From Actinomadura terrae (GTDB lineage: Bacteria; Actinomycetota; Actinomycetes; Streptosporangiales; Streptosporangiaceae): a stretch of 64,000 bases of DNA. The position numbers and the translations under genes were made by a program. The notes under the pieces are model-generated. The model saw only the letters and a program-made list of their open reading frames with translations, searched no databases and was not told where the DNA came from. Shown in pieces: positions 42,457-49,470 of this stretch (its first letter is position 1; every line of letters starts with the position of its first letter). Location: the NCBI RefSeq assembly GCF_022751215.1, contig NZ_JAICDG010000004.1, forward strand, positions 62,001 to 126,000. The letters are read 5' to 3'.

Positions 42457-44235
42457 CTATTCGCTTTCTTCCGATTTGTCGGACTCAATCGAAACCGGCG
42501 CGCCCGACCTGCGAGCCTCGCCCGATCCGCGAGCCTCGCCCGGCTCAAGCGCGGCCGGGAGCTCCTGACGGGCGAGCCGCGCCGCCCGCGCGAGGATGTG
42601 CGTCCCGACCAGCAGCCTGCGGCTCCGGCGCAGCCCCGGCGGACGCGGAAAGCGGATGCGGCGGGCCCACGGCGCCCCGTCCCGCGCCGGCCGGTCCGGC
42701 TTCGGCAGCGGCACCGGGACCGCGGCCGGACGCGGCGCCACCAGCCGCGTCGGACGCCTCCTCCCCCGCAGCGTCACCGACTTGCCGAGCGCCCACTCGT
42801 CCGCCTCGCCGGCGTCGGCGAGGTCCAGCATCGGCGCCGCGGCGAGCACCCGTCCTGGCGTCACCTTCGCCAGGTCGCTCAGCCGCGCCGCCTCGTTCAC
42901 CGGATCGCCGATCACCGTGTACTCGAAGCGCTGCTCGGCGCCGATGTATCCGGCGACGACGGGACCGGCCGAGACGCCGATCCCCGCGTCCAGCGTCGGG
43001 ACGGCCTCGCGCAGGCGCAGCGCCAGCTCCCGGGCGGCGCCGAGCGCGGCCCCCGCCGGGTCCGGCAGCTCGGCGGGCGCGCCGAAGATCGCGAGCGCCG
43101 CGTCCCCCTCGAACTTGTTGATCCATCCGCCGTGCCGCGCGACCACGGCCACCACCACGCCGAAGAACCGGTTGAGCAGGCCGACCACCTCGTCCGGGCT
43201 GCGCGTCTCGGCCAGCCGCGTGGACCCGGTCAGGTCGACGAACAGCACCGCCACCTCGCGCGTCTCGCCGCCGAGCCGGACGTCACGCTCCAGCGCCAGC
43301 CCGGCGACCTCCTCGCCGACATGCCGCTCGAACAGGTCCCGCAGCCGCTCGTGATCGCGGAGCCCGGCCACCATGTGGTTGAACCCCGCCTGCAACTGCC
43401 CGACCTCGCTCGCGTCGTACACCGACACCTCGGCCCCGAGATCGCCGCGTTCGACCTGCGCCATGCCGAGCCGCACCGACTTGATCGGATCGGCGATCGC
43501 CCGTGTCGCCATATAGGTGACATAGACGCCGACGATCAGCGCGGCGCCGCCCAGCCCCAGGATCGTGATCGCCAGCTGGGTCGCGCCGATGTCGGGCGCC
43601 GCGAGCGCGGCGACCGCCACGCAGATCAGCCCGAACACCGGAATCGCGGTGCCGAGCGCCCACGCCAGCATCACCCGCGTGGTCACCCCCGGCAGCCGGA
43701 ACCGCCGGGGCGGCTCCCCCGCGAGCACCAGCGCCGCCGCGGGCCGCAGCAGCCGCTCCGAAAGCAGATACATGATCGTGCACGTGGTCGCGGCGCCGAG
43801 CAGGCACGTCAGCCCCGTCTTCACCGCGAGCCGTCCGGTGAACAGCACGAGGTCGAGGACGGCCCACCCAATTGCCCCGAGCACCCACAAACCGCCCATG
43901 AGCATCGTCAACCGGAGCGGTCCAAGCAGAACCGCGCGTCCCTGCCGTCGGTCCGGGATTCCCCCGTCCCGCGCCAGCCGGACGACCGGACGCCACAACC
44001 GCAGCCCGGCCGCCAGCGCCACCGGCACCGCGAACGCCGGATAGCCGAAGAACGCGGCGGCGTTCACCAGGTGCACATGGTTCCGGTCCTTCAGCGGCGG
44101 ATCCGGGACCACGAACGTCGCGAACAACAGCACCACCAGCGCGCCGACCATGTTCGCCACCCCGACGACGATCAGCAGGACCCAGCGGACGCGGACCTCC
44201 AACATGGTGCGCGGCACGACGGGCAGGCGGTTCAC
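42457..44235 (-). CDS. membrane adenylate cyclase (6-TM, HAMP, class III)
   Basis: A 592-aa protein of the Rv1318c-Rv1320c/Rv3645 type. Six membrane segments in the first ~255 residues, a HAMP linker (TRAIADPIKSVRLGMAQVERGDLGAEVSVYDASEVGQLQAGFNHMVAGL), then a cyclase domain with all canonical residues: metal Asp in VAVLFVDLTGSTRLAE, Lys of INKFEGDAALAIFGAP with the second Asp, and the Asn/Arg of GDPVNEAARLSDLA. It should convert ATP to cAMP. The C-terminal 110 residues are Arg/Pro-rich. GTG 44233-44235 follows GGAGGCGCCCT. Confidence 0.93.
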   Translation of the reverse strand: MNRLPVVPRTMLEVRVRWVLLIVVGVANMVGALVVLLFATFVVPDPPLKDRNHVHLVNAAAFFGYPAFAVPVALAAGLRLWRPVVRLARDGGIPDRRQGRAVLLGPLRLTMLMGGLWVLGAIGWAVLDLVLFTGRLAVKTGLTCLLGAATTCTIMYLLSERLLRPAAALVLAGEPPRRFRLPGVTTRVMLAWALGTAIPVFGLICVAVAALAAPDIGATQLAITILGLGGAALIVGVYVTYMATRAIADPIKSVRLGMAQVERGDLGAEVSVYDASEVGQLQAGFNHMVAGLRDHERLRDLFERHVGEEVAGLALERDVRLGGETREVAVLFVDLTGSTRLAETRSPDEVVGLLNRFFGVVVAVVARHGGWINKFEGDAALAIFGAPAELPDPAGAALGAARELALRLREAVPTLDAGIGVSAGPVVAGYIGAEQRFEYTVIGDPVNEAARLSDLAKVTPGRVLAAAPMLDLADAGEADEWALGKSVTLRGRRRPTRLVAPRPAAVPVPLPKPDRPARDGAPWARRIRFPRPPGLRRSRRLLVGTHILARAARLARQELPAALEPGEARGSGEARRSGAPVSIESDKSEESE

Positions 44236-44319
44236 AGGGCGCCTCCGGGGGTCAAGGCCCCATCATCGCACCCGGAAGCGGGGTCGGGACGGCTACTCAG
44301 GCGTCCCGACCCCACCCGT

Positions 44320-45738
44320 TCACGCGGTTGTGCTCTCCTCCGCCAGCGGGACGCCCACCTCCGCGGTCTGCGACGTCCGCCGGACGATCGGCCAGCCCAC
44401 CACGACGAGCGCGAGCCATCCCGCCATCACGTACAACGCGATCCTGGTGTCGGCCTCCCACGCGATCGTCACCGTGACGAACACGAAGAACGCGAGGACC
44501 ATCCAGTTCGTGTACGGCGCCCACGGCATCCGGTACGACACCTTGGGCAGCGCGCCCGCCGCCACCTTCCGCCGGTAGGCCATGTGCGCGACCAGGATGA
44601 CCGTCCACACCAGAATGGCCCCGCCGGTCGACACCGACGTGATGTACTCGAACGCCTTCTCCGGCACCACCGCGTTGATGACGACGCCGATGCCCATGAC
44701 GAGCGTCGAGATCACCAGCGTCAGCACCGGCACACCGCGCCCGTTCAGGGCCGCCACCGCCTTCGGACCGTCCCCGTTCACGCCGGCCGTCCGCAGCATC
44801 CGCGACGTCGAGTACAACCCGCCCGCGTTACACGACGACAGCGCCGCGGTGAGGACCACGAAGTTGACGATGTCCCCGCCGCCCGGAATGCCGATCTTGT
44901 CGAACGCCAGCACGAACGGGCTCGCGCCGCCCTTGAACTCCGTCCACGGCACCACCGCGAGGATCACCAGCAGCGACCCGAGGTAGAACAGCGCGAACCG
45001 CAGCGGCAGCGCGTTGATCGCCCGCGGGATGTTCTTCTCCGGGTCCTTCGCCTCGCTCGCCGTCACACCCACCAGCTCGACACCGAGGTAGGCGAACATC
45101 ACCATCTGCAACGTCATCACCATCGGACTGACGCCCTCGGGGAAGAACCCGCCATGCGACCACAGGTTCTGGACCTCGGCCGTGTCGCCCGCGTCGCTGA
45201 ACCCGAAGGCCAGCACCCCGATACCCACCAGGATCATCATCACGATCGCGGCGACCTTGATCATCGCGAACCAGAACTCCAGCTCGCCGAACAGCTTGAC
45301 CGAGATCAGGTTGACCACGAACAACACGATGAGCGCCACCAGCGCCGTCTGCCACTGCTCGACGCCCGGCCACCACTTCTGGATGTAGGTCCCGGCCGCG
45401 GTCAGCTCCGCCATGCCGGTCGTGACCCAGATGATCCAGTACGTCCACGTCGTGGCGTACCCCCAGAAGGGCCCGAGGAACTCCCGCGCGTACCCCGCGA
45501 AACCCCCTTCCACCCGCCGGTAGCTGAGCAGCTCACCGAGCGCCCGCATCACGAAGAACAACATCAGCCCGGCGACCGCGTAGGTAAGGATCAGGCTGGG
45601 CCCCGCCTTGGCGATGTTCTCCCCGGCCCCGAGGAACAACCCGGTACCGATCGTCCCGCCGATCGCCAGCATCTGGATCTGGCGCGTCCCAAGCCCTCGT
45701 TGATAGTCCTCTGCCTGGTCCGGGAGCTTTTCGACCAT
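44320..45738 (-). CDS. amino acid permease (APC superfamily, AAT family)
   Basis: A 472-aa transporter with 12 membrane helices. The N-terminus LGTRQIQMLAIGGTIGTGLFLGAGENIAKAGPSLILTYAVAGLMLFFVMRALGEL is the AAT signature; FAYLGVELVGVTASEAKDPEKNIPRAINALPLR is the conserved TM6-loop segment. It imports amino acids with protons; relatives carry aromatic amino acids, proline, GABA or D-Ser/D-Ala, and specificity cannot be assigned. ATG 45736-45738 follows GAGAGG. A perfect 22-bp palindrome lies 24 bp upstream, so transcription is probably repressor-controlled. Confidence 0.92.
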   Translation of the reverse strand: MVEKLPDQAEDYQRGLGTRQIQMLAIGGTIGTGLFLGAGENIAKAGPSLILTYAVAGLMLFFVMRALGELLSYRRVEGGFAGYAREFLGPFWGYATTWTYWIIWVTTGMAELTAAGTYIQKWWPGVEQWQTALVALIVLFVVNLISVKLFGELEFWFAMIKVAAIVMMILVGIGVLAFGFSDAGDTAEVQNLWSHGGFFPEGVSPMVMTLQMVMFAYLGVELVGVTASEAKDPEKNIPRAINALPLRFALFYLGSLLVILAVVPWTEFKGGASPFVLAFDKIGIPGGGDIVNFVVLTAALSSCNAGGLYSTSRMLRTAGVNGDGPKAVAALNGRGVPVLTLVISTLVMGIGVVINAVVPEKAFEYITSVSTGGAILVWTVILVAHMAYRRKVAAGALPKVSYRMPWAPYTNWMVLAFFVFVTVTIAWEADTRIALYVMAGWLALVVVGWPIVRRTSQTAEVGVPLAEESTTA

Positions 45739-45761
45739 GCACTCGGCCTCTCTCGCACGTC

Positions 45762-45783
45762 TACTCTGACCCGGGTCAGAGTA
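45762..45783. promoter_or_regulatory. 22-bp perfect palindrome upstream of the permease (operator)
   Basis: Each half is TACTCTGACCC. It sits 24-45 bp upstream of the permease ATG, where it would overlap promoter or leader. Half-site and CCCGGG centre resemble the palindrome at 5447 (ACTC..ACCCGGGT..GAGT), so the two might be read by related TetR- or GntR-type repressors. Confidence 0.7.
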
Positions 45784-45900
45784 GGAACTCCGCCCACAAA
45801 AGCGAAACACCCACCACCCCGGGCACGAAACCCGCCCTCGATCGGTACCGCCCCGGTATCGCCCCGTTACCCTCCGTCCCACCGGCCAACCGCAATCGAG

Positions 45901-45930
45901 TTGGCGCCGCACTCGGCCATCGCGTATGCT
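45901..45930 (+). promoter_or_regulatory. sigma-70-type promoter of the tRNA pair
   Basis: TTGGCG (45901-45906), 18-bp spacer, TATGCT (45925-45930). It is 73 bp upstream of the mature tRNA-Asp, a normal leader length. The pair of good consensus boxes contrasts with the GC-rich surroundings. Confidence 0.6.
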
Positions 45931-46002
45931 CTCGGACGTCGCCAAGCGCCGGTCACCCGGGCCGCGACACCCCTCCCGAGCAAGCCAGGCTCGGATCAGC
46001 AA

Positions 46003-46077
46003 GGTCCTGTGGAGCAGTTAGGAGTGCTCGCCACCCTGTCAAGGTGGAGGCCGCGGGTTCAAATCCCGTCAGGACCG
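46003..46077 (+). tRNA. tRNA-Asp (GTC)
   Basis: A 75-nt cloverleaf: acceptor GGTCCTG pairs with CAGGACC, discriminator G; anticodon stem CCACC/GGTGG holds loop CTGTCAA with anticodon GTC; the T-arm has GGTTCAAATCC between paired arms. The CCA end is not encoded. Only 21 bp separate it from tRNA-Phe, so both come from one transcript. Confidence 0.95.
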
Positions 46078-46098
46078 CGCAGGCGCCCCGCGCGCCCT

Positions 46099-46172
46099 GG
46101 GCAGGTAGCTCAGTCGGTACGAGCGTCCGCCTGAAAAGCGGAAGGTCGGCGGTTCGACCCCGCCCCTGCCCA
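46099..46172 (+). tRNA. tRNA-Phe (GAA)
   Basis: A 74-nt cloverleaf: acceptor GGGCAGG/CCTGCCC with discriminator A; D-arm TAGCTCAGTCGGTACGAGC; anticodon stem TCCGC/GCGGA with loop CTGAAAA, anticodon GAA; T-arm GGCGG TTCGACC CCGCC. CCA is not encoded (CCT follows). A truncated integrase starts within 90 bp, so the 3' end was probably an attachment site. Confidence 0.95.
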
Positions 46173-46173
46173 C

Positions 46174-46189
46174 CTGGTCCTCTGACCAG
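46174..46189 (+). terminator. short hairpin after tRNA-Phe
   Basis: CTGGTC, loop CTCT, GACCAG. It is immediately downstream of the tRNA and may end the tRNA transcript or belong to an integrase core site. No U-tract. Confidence 0.4.
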
Positions 46190-46257
46190 CGGAAACACCG
46201 ATAACGGATTGATCACCGCCGGTGTACACCGCTCGAACAGAGGAAAACTTTCTCCCG

Positions 46258-46742
46258 ATGGGTACCGCCCGCACGCGGCGACCGAAGGACCTGCGAGTAA
46301 GCCCCTTCCAACCCGCGATCAACTCCTTCACCCTCCACCTCAACGCCGAGGGCAAATCTCCCAAAACGGTCCGAACCTACGCCGAAGCCGCACAATGGTT
46401 CGCCGCCGAACACCTCCGCCGCACCACCGACCACTCCGACTGGGACGAGGTCACCGCCGATGATGTCCGCGCCTGGACGGTCCGGCTGCTGACCACCTAC
46501 TCCGACAGCTACGCCAACAACCAGTACCGGGTCTTGCAGCAGTTCTTCAAATGGTGGTCCACCGACGAAGAACTCCCCAACCCGATGGCCAAGCTCCACC
46601 CGCCAGCTGTCGGCGAGAAGGTCGTCCCCGTTTTCAACGATCAGGAACTCGCCAAACTTCTCAAGCACTGCGAAGGGAAGACGTTCACGCAGCGTCGTGA
46701 CTACGCCATCCTGGCGTTGTTCAAGGAGACCGGACTGCGGCG
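46258..46742 (+). pseudogene. truncated tyrosine integrase (N-terminal domain only)
   Basis: The frame from ATG 46258 encodes a phage-integrase SAM-like core-binding domain (INSFTLHLNAEGKSPKTVRTYAEAAQWFAAEHL ... VRLLTTYSDSYANNQYRVLQQFFKWWSTDEELPNPMAKLHPP) and the very start of the catalytic domain (FTQRRDYAILALFKETGLRR, where the last Arg would be the first catalytic arginine). Homology then ends abruptly: the remaining frame is the antisense of a DUF2637 gene. The catalytic H-x-x-R and Tyr are lost, so it cannot recombine DNA. Its place directly behind tRNA-Phe marks the edge of a former integrative element. Confidence 0.85.
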
Positions 46743-47112
46743 TTCGAGCATGGACACGGCGACCAGGAACACTTCCGCCGGGGTTCCGGCGGTGATCCAG
46801 CCCCACACCGACGGGTCGGCTTGCGCCAGGGTGGCGGCCAGGGAGAGCAAGATGCCGCCGACCAGGACCAGCGTTGGCCACGACACCGCCCCGGTGTCCC
46901 GCCTGGTGCGCTTGTCGCGTTGACGTTTTCCGGCGGCCATGACACAGGGCAGGTCGATGCACACGGCGATGGCCCAGGCCATCCAGCCGCGTTGGCCGTG
47001 GTCGGTGGCGGTGTCGCGGATGTGAGTGAACGACCCCGCCGCCCTGATCCCCGCCAACACCACCATGCCGGGGGACTGTTCTGCCGACCTCGATCAGTTG
47101 TCCTTGGTTCAC
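46743..47112 (-). pseudogene. DUF2637 (SpdB-like) gene, truncated and frameshifted
   Basis: From GTG 47110-47112 the frame reads VNQGQLIEVGRT, then a shift near 47065 is needed to enter the frame VVLAGIRAAGSFTHIRDTATDHGQRGWMAWAIAVCIDLPCVMAAG ... WPTLVLVGGILLSLAATLAQADPSVWGWITAGTPAEVFLVAVSMLER. This is the DUF2637 membrane protein common in actinomycete integrative conjugative elements (spread/SpdB-type). The C-terminus runs into the integrase remnant. An ATG at 47066 could still start a shorter product, but the first membrane segment would be missing. Confidence 0.7.
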
Positions 47113-47322
47113 TGCGGCGGCCTCATCTTCCCTGGTCGGCCCCCCTTCCGCCCCTTCTCCGTCCGTCCCAGCCACGTGTGCGGGAACGATCCTTTGATCG
47201 CCCGGCTGCTCAAGGGAAGGGAACGAGACCGCACAGGGAGTGCGGTTTCGGCCTGGGGCGTGGTGGGGCACCGCCTCGGAGCCCGGCAGAACCGGCACGC
47301 GTGGGGCTGGGGACGGGCGCGA

Positions 47323-47637
47323 CTAGGGCTGGGTGCCCCGGTCGGCGAACAGGGCGATGAGGGCTTCGACGTCGTGGTCGGCCTCGGTCGGGTAGCGGAA
47401 GGGGCGGTGGGCGTTGATGGTGTAGGTGTTGCGGCGCCCGACGCGGGTGCGGGTGAGGTAGTCCGCCTCCTCCAGGTCGTTGATGATCAGCTGTGCCGCG
47501 CGTTCGGTGATCCCGATCCCCTGGGCCACCTCCCGGACCCGCAGGTCGGGATCACGGGCGATCTGGATCAGCACGCGCGCGTGGTTGGTCAGGAACGTCC
47601 AGGGCTTGGCGTCCGGTCGGCTCTGCGTCCTGTCCAT
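47323..47637 (-). CDS. small winged-helix (MarR-like) regulator
   Basis: A 104-aa DNA-binding protein: TFLTNHARVLIQIARDPDLRVREVAQGIGITERAAQLIINDLEEADYLTRTRVGRRNTYTINAHRPFRYPTEADHDVEALIALF. The winged helix starts almost at the N-terminus and there is no extra effector domain; the wing R-V-G-R-R-N-T-Y is typical of a group of small actinomycete HTH proteins found beside STAS or anti-sigma genes. AGGAGG precedes the ATG at 47635-47637. It is divergent from the STAS protein at 47821 and may control it. Confidence 0.88.
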   Translation of the reverse strand: MDRTQSRPDAKPWTFLTNHARVLIQIARDPDLRVREVAQGIGITERAAQLIINDLEEADYLTRTRVGRRNTYTINAHRPFRYPTEADHDVEALIALFADRGTQP

Positions 47638-47820
47638 CCGCTCACTCCTCCTGCACGCACCCGCCCTCCGCCACCGGGAGGCGACACAGCGTGCTTCCCG
47701 GCAGGTGTGGAGGCTGTTCACCCAAGATTCTATGAGAAAAATTTGACGAATAGTATTTCATGTAACACTCTTGGGGTGTCCGACTCGTCCACCACCTCAT
47801 CGCCGCTGGGAGGGTGTTCC
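47638..47820. promoter_or_regulatory. AT-rich divergent promoter region
   Basis: Bases ~47725-47775 are strikingly AT-rich (AAAAATTTGACGAATAGT, TATTTCATGTAACACTC) in this GC-rich window. TTGACG at 47749 is a good -35 element for the STAS gene. It separates the divergent HTH and STAS genes and probably contains both promoters. Confidence 0.5.
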
Positions 47821-48306
47821 ATGCTGGTGCGACCAACCGAACCGCCGCTGGAGGCGACCTCCAGCCCGCCGCCCGCGGACGCCCCTTCGACGGCTCCCCG
47901 GCCCAAGGCGCTGGGGATCCAGACCGGCCACCACGGCCGCTACACGCTGCTGACGATGTCGGGCCGCCTGACCGCCGACACGGTGGTGACCGCCGAGGCC
48001 CAGATCCTCACCACGATCGTCCTCGGCCCCGCGCCGCTGCACCTGGCGCTGGACCTGTCCCGGCTCGATGTGGTCGACCTGCACGGCGCGCACCTGCTGA
48101 CCAAGACCCACTTCGCCGTCCGCGCCGCCCGCGGCACCCTGCACCTGATCGCCCCCGCCCATGCCCCCGCCCGCGGCGCGCTGAGCCGGTACCTGCTGCC
48201 CCATGTGGTCCAGCACCGCCAGGACCTCGCTTCCCTGGCCCCTACCGGCCCCTCGGACCCCCGCTCGCCGTCGCCGCTGGAGGCGCTAGCGGGAGCGGAT
48301 CGCTAG
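47821..48306 (+). CDS. STAS-domain anti-sigma-factor antagonist-like protein
   Basis: A 161-aa protein with a central STAS fold: GRYTLLTMSGRLTADTVVTAEAQILTTIVLGPAPLHLALDLSRLDVVDLHGAHLLTKTHFAVRAARGTLHLIAP. The D-L-S-x-L-D-x-V-D segment corresponds to D-L-S-x-V-x-F-x-D-S; the phosphorylatable serine is replaced by Leu/His (VVDLHGAHLL), so partner switching by phosphorylation is doubtful. N-terminal 45 residues are Pro/Ser-rich. ATG 47821 follows GGGAGGGTGTTCC; upstream GTG 47776 is possible. Likely interacts with an anti-sigma factor encoded elsewhere. Confidence 0.8.
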   Translation: MLVRPTEPPLEATSSPPPADAPSTAPRPKALGIQTGHHGRYTLLTMSGRLTADTVVTAEAQILTTIVLGPAPLHLALDLSRLDVVDLHGAHLLTKTHFAVRAARGTLHLIAPAHAPARGALSRYLLPHVVQHRQDLASLAPTGPSDPRSPSPLEALAGADR

Positions 48307-48477
48307 CGGCGCGCCAGCACGTCCCGCGTCCCGGGACCGGCCAGGCCCCTCAGCGTCCTGGTTCCCGGCCTTCTCGGGGACGTCGCCGCGCTCGTCCCGG
48401 AGCTCGTGCCGCGATGTGCGGCGGTGCCTCGGTCACCACAACCTGTGTACACGCCAACGGGCGGCGACCAGCGGGCC

Positions 48478-48538
48478 GACGCGTGTGCGCACACGCGTCC
48501 GCGTGGATCGTGATGCCGCACGCCCGTGTGCGCACACG
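48478..48538. repeat. two GTGTGCGCACAC palindromes
   Basis: 48478-48499 is a perfect 22-bp palindrome (half GACGCGTGTGC) and 48525-48538 repeats its core (CGTGTGCGCACACG). They lie in the 387-bp non-coding gap after the STAS gene (48307-48693). They may be protein-binding sites or form cruciform/hairpin structures; no U-tract follows. No gene is supported in this gap. Confidence 0.65.
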
Positions 48539-48693
48539 CACCTGTTCCCTGAGACACCAGGCGGTCCAGGTCCTCCTGCTGATGCTCCGGTCGCTAACGC
48601 CAAGGGAGCGAAAAGGGCATAGGCAACCTGGTAACAAGGCCTGGATCCGTGACGTCGGTGATGGACCTGAGAACCAGGACGAGGCGGCCGGGA

Positions 48694-48882
48694 CTACAGG
48701 ACGCCACCGAGGAGCCCGCCCCCGACGCCTTGGGCGGCGGCGCCCACGGCACCTCCTCCCGGACCGGGCTTTGCCTCGGGGGTGGCGGCAGCGGCGTGGG
48801 CCGGACCGGTGAGGGCGGTCAGGGCCAGCACGGCAGCCGTGGCGGCGGTCGAGACGGTGGTCAGCGGACGGATAGCGTACAT
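48694..48882 (-). CDS. small secreted protein
   Basis: A 62-aa protein from ATG 48880-48882, with GGAG six bases upstream. MYAIRPLTTVSTAATAAVLALTALTGPAHA is a Sec signal peptide with A-H-A cleavage; the mature ~32 residues are Ala/Gly-rich (PEAKPGPGGGAVGAAAQGVGGGLLGGVL), without cysteines. It resembles short secreted actinomycete proteins of unknown role (chaplin-like in size but lacking the chaplin motif). The signal peptide and start context support it as a gene; function unknown. Confidence 0.6.
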   Translation of the reverse strand: MYAIRPLTTVSTAATAAVLALTALTGPAHAAAATPEAKPGPGGGAVGAAAQGVGGGLLGGVL

Positions 48883-49424
48883 GAGCAACTCCGATCACAA
48901 TTTACGTTCAGTCAGTTACTCTCTGCCTGGCGGTCGTAGGTCCACCTGGCCGCAGGGGATCGGTGCATCCGTCGCTAGGCCGGGGCTTGGAGGACGAGCT
49001 GGCGGAACGCGGCGGTGCGGGTCTGGGCGACCGGGAGGTCCAGGGCGCGAAGCTCATGAGTGCCCGTTCCTACTCTGGTGATCTTCGGTGGCCCTGACGG
49101 TTCTGTGTTGGCCTCCAGTCGCTCGGCCTGGTCGACGGGCCGGACCGTGCGGGTGGCCGCTGGTCGGCGGCGGCCGCCGAGTCGATCCGCGAGCGGCTCG
49201 GCGAGCTGGGGCTTGAGCGACAACACTCGGTCAGTGGCGTCAGGGAGCGGGCGGGGCCGGAGTTGCCGCCGTCCACCCGCGGCGATGCGGGTGGGCTCGT
49301 CAGCGACTGCGGGTGTCGGCGGCCTGGCCGACGCGGGCGGATCCGGCGCGTCCATGCCGAGAGGGGTGCGGCACGTGAAACGCGCCGAGGACCTCACCTG
49401 AAATGATCTATCGCTTGCCGGACA
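48883..49424. other. 542-bp region without a supported gene; contains one arm of an inverted repeat
   Basis: Open frames on both strands lack family features. Bases 49227-49300 are a 74-bp near copy, in inverse orientation, of 51168-51240. In the leftward frame this copy would encode VDGGNSGPARSLTPL, and the rightward copy encodes the same peptide, so both may derive from one lost gene end. Confidence 0.5.
49227..49300 (-). repeat. inverted repeat, left copy
   Basis: Its reverse complement starts ACGAGCCCACCCGCATCGCC and ends ACGCCACTGACCGA. Four mismatches and one gap to 51168-51240 (about 93 percent identical). Together they flank the secreted-protein gene at 49471. Confidence 0.85.
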
Positions 49425-49464
49425 CCTTCCTTGGCGCGGGCCGTCGGGCCCGCGCCAAGGAAGG
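49425..49464 (+). promoter_or_regulatory. 18-bp perfect hairpin that buries the ribosome-binding site of 49471
   Basis: CCTTCCTTGGCGCGGGCC pairs exactly with 49447-49464 around loop GTCG. The 3' arm ends in CCAAGGAAGG, and the ribosome-binding site AAGGAAGGAG (49457-49466) is mostly inside it, five bases before the ATG at 49471. In RNA this would strongly block initiation. It could be a thermosensor-like or protein-relieved switch, or an upstream terminator placed very close to the start. Confidence 0.75.
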
Positions 49465-49470
49465 AGTTTC

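Noticed and set aside
42451..46134. 1227-aa open frame on the plus strand
   Set aside because: Antisense to the membrane cyclase and permease genes, which have clear motifs; composition is that of a shadow frame.
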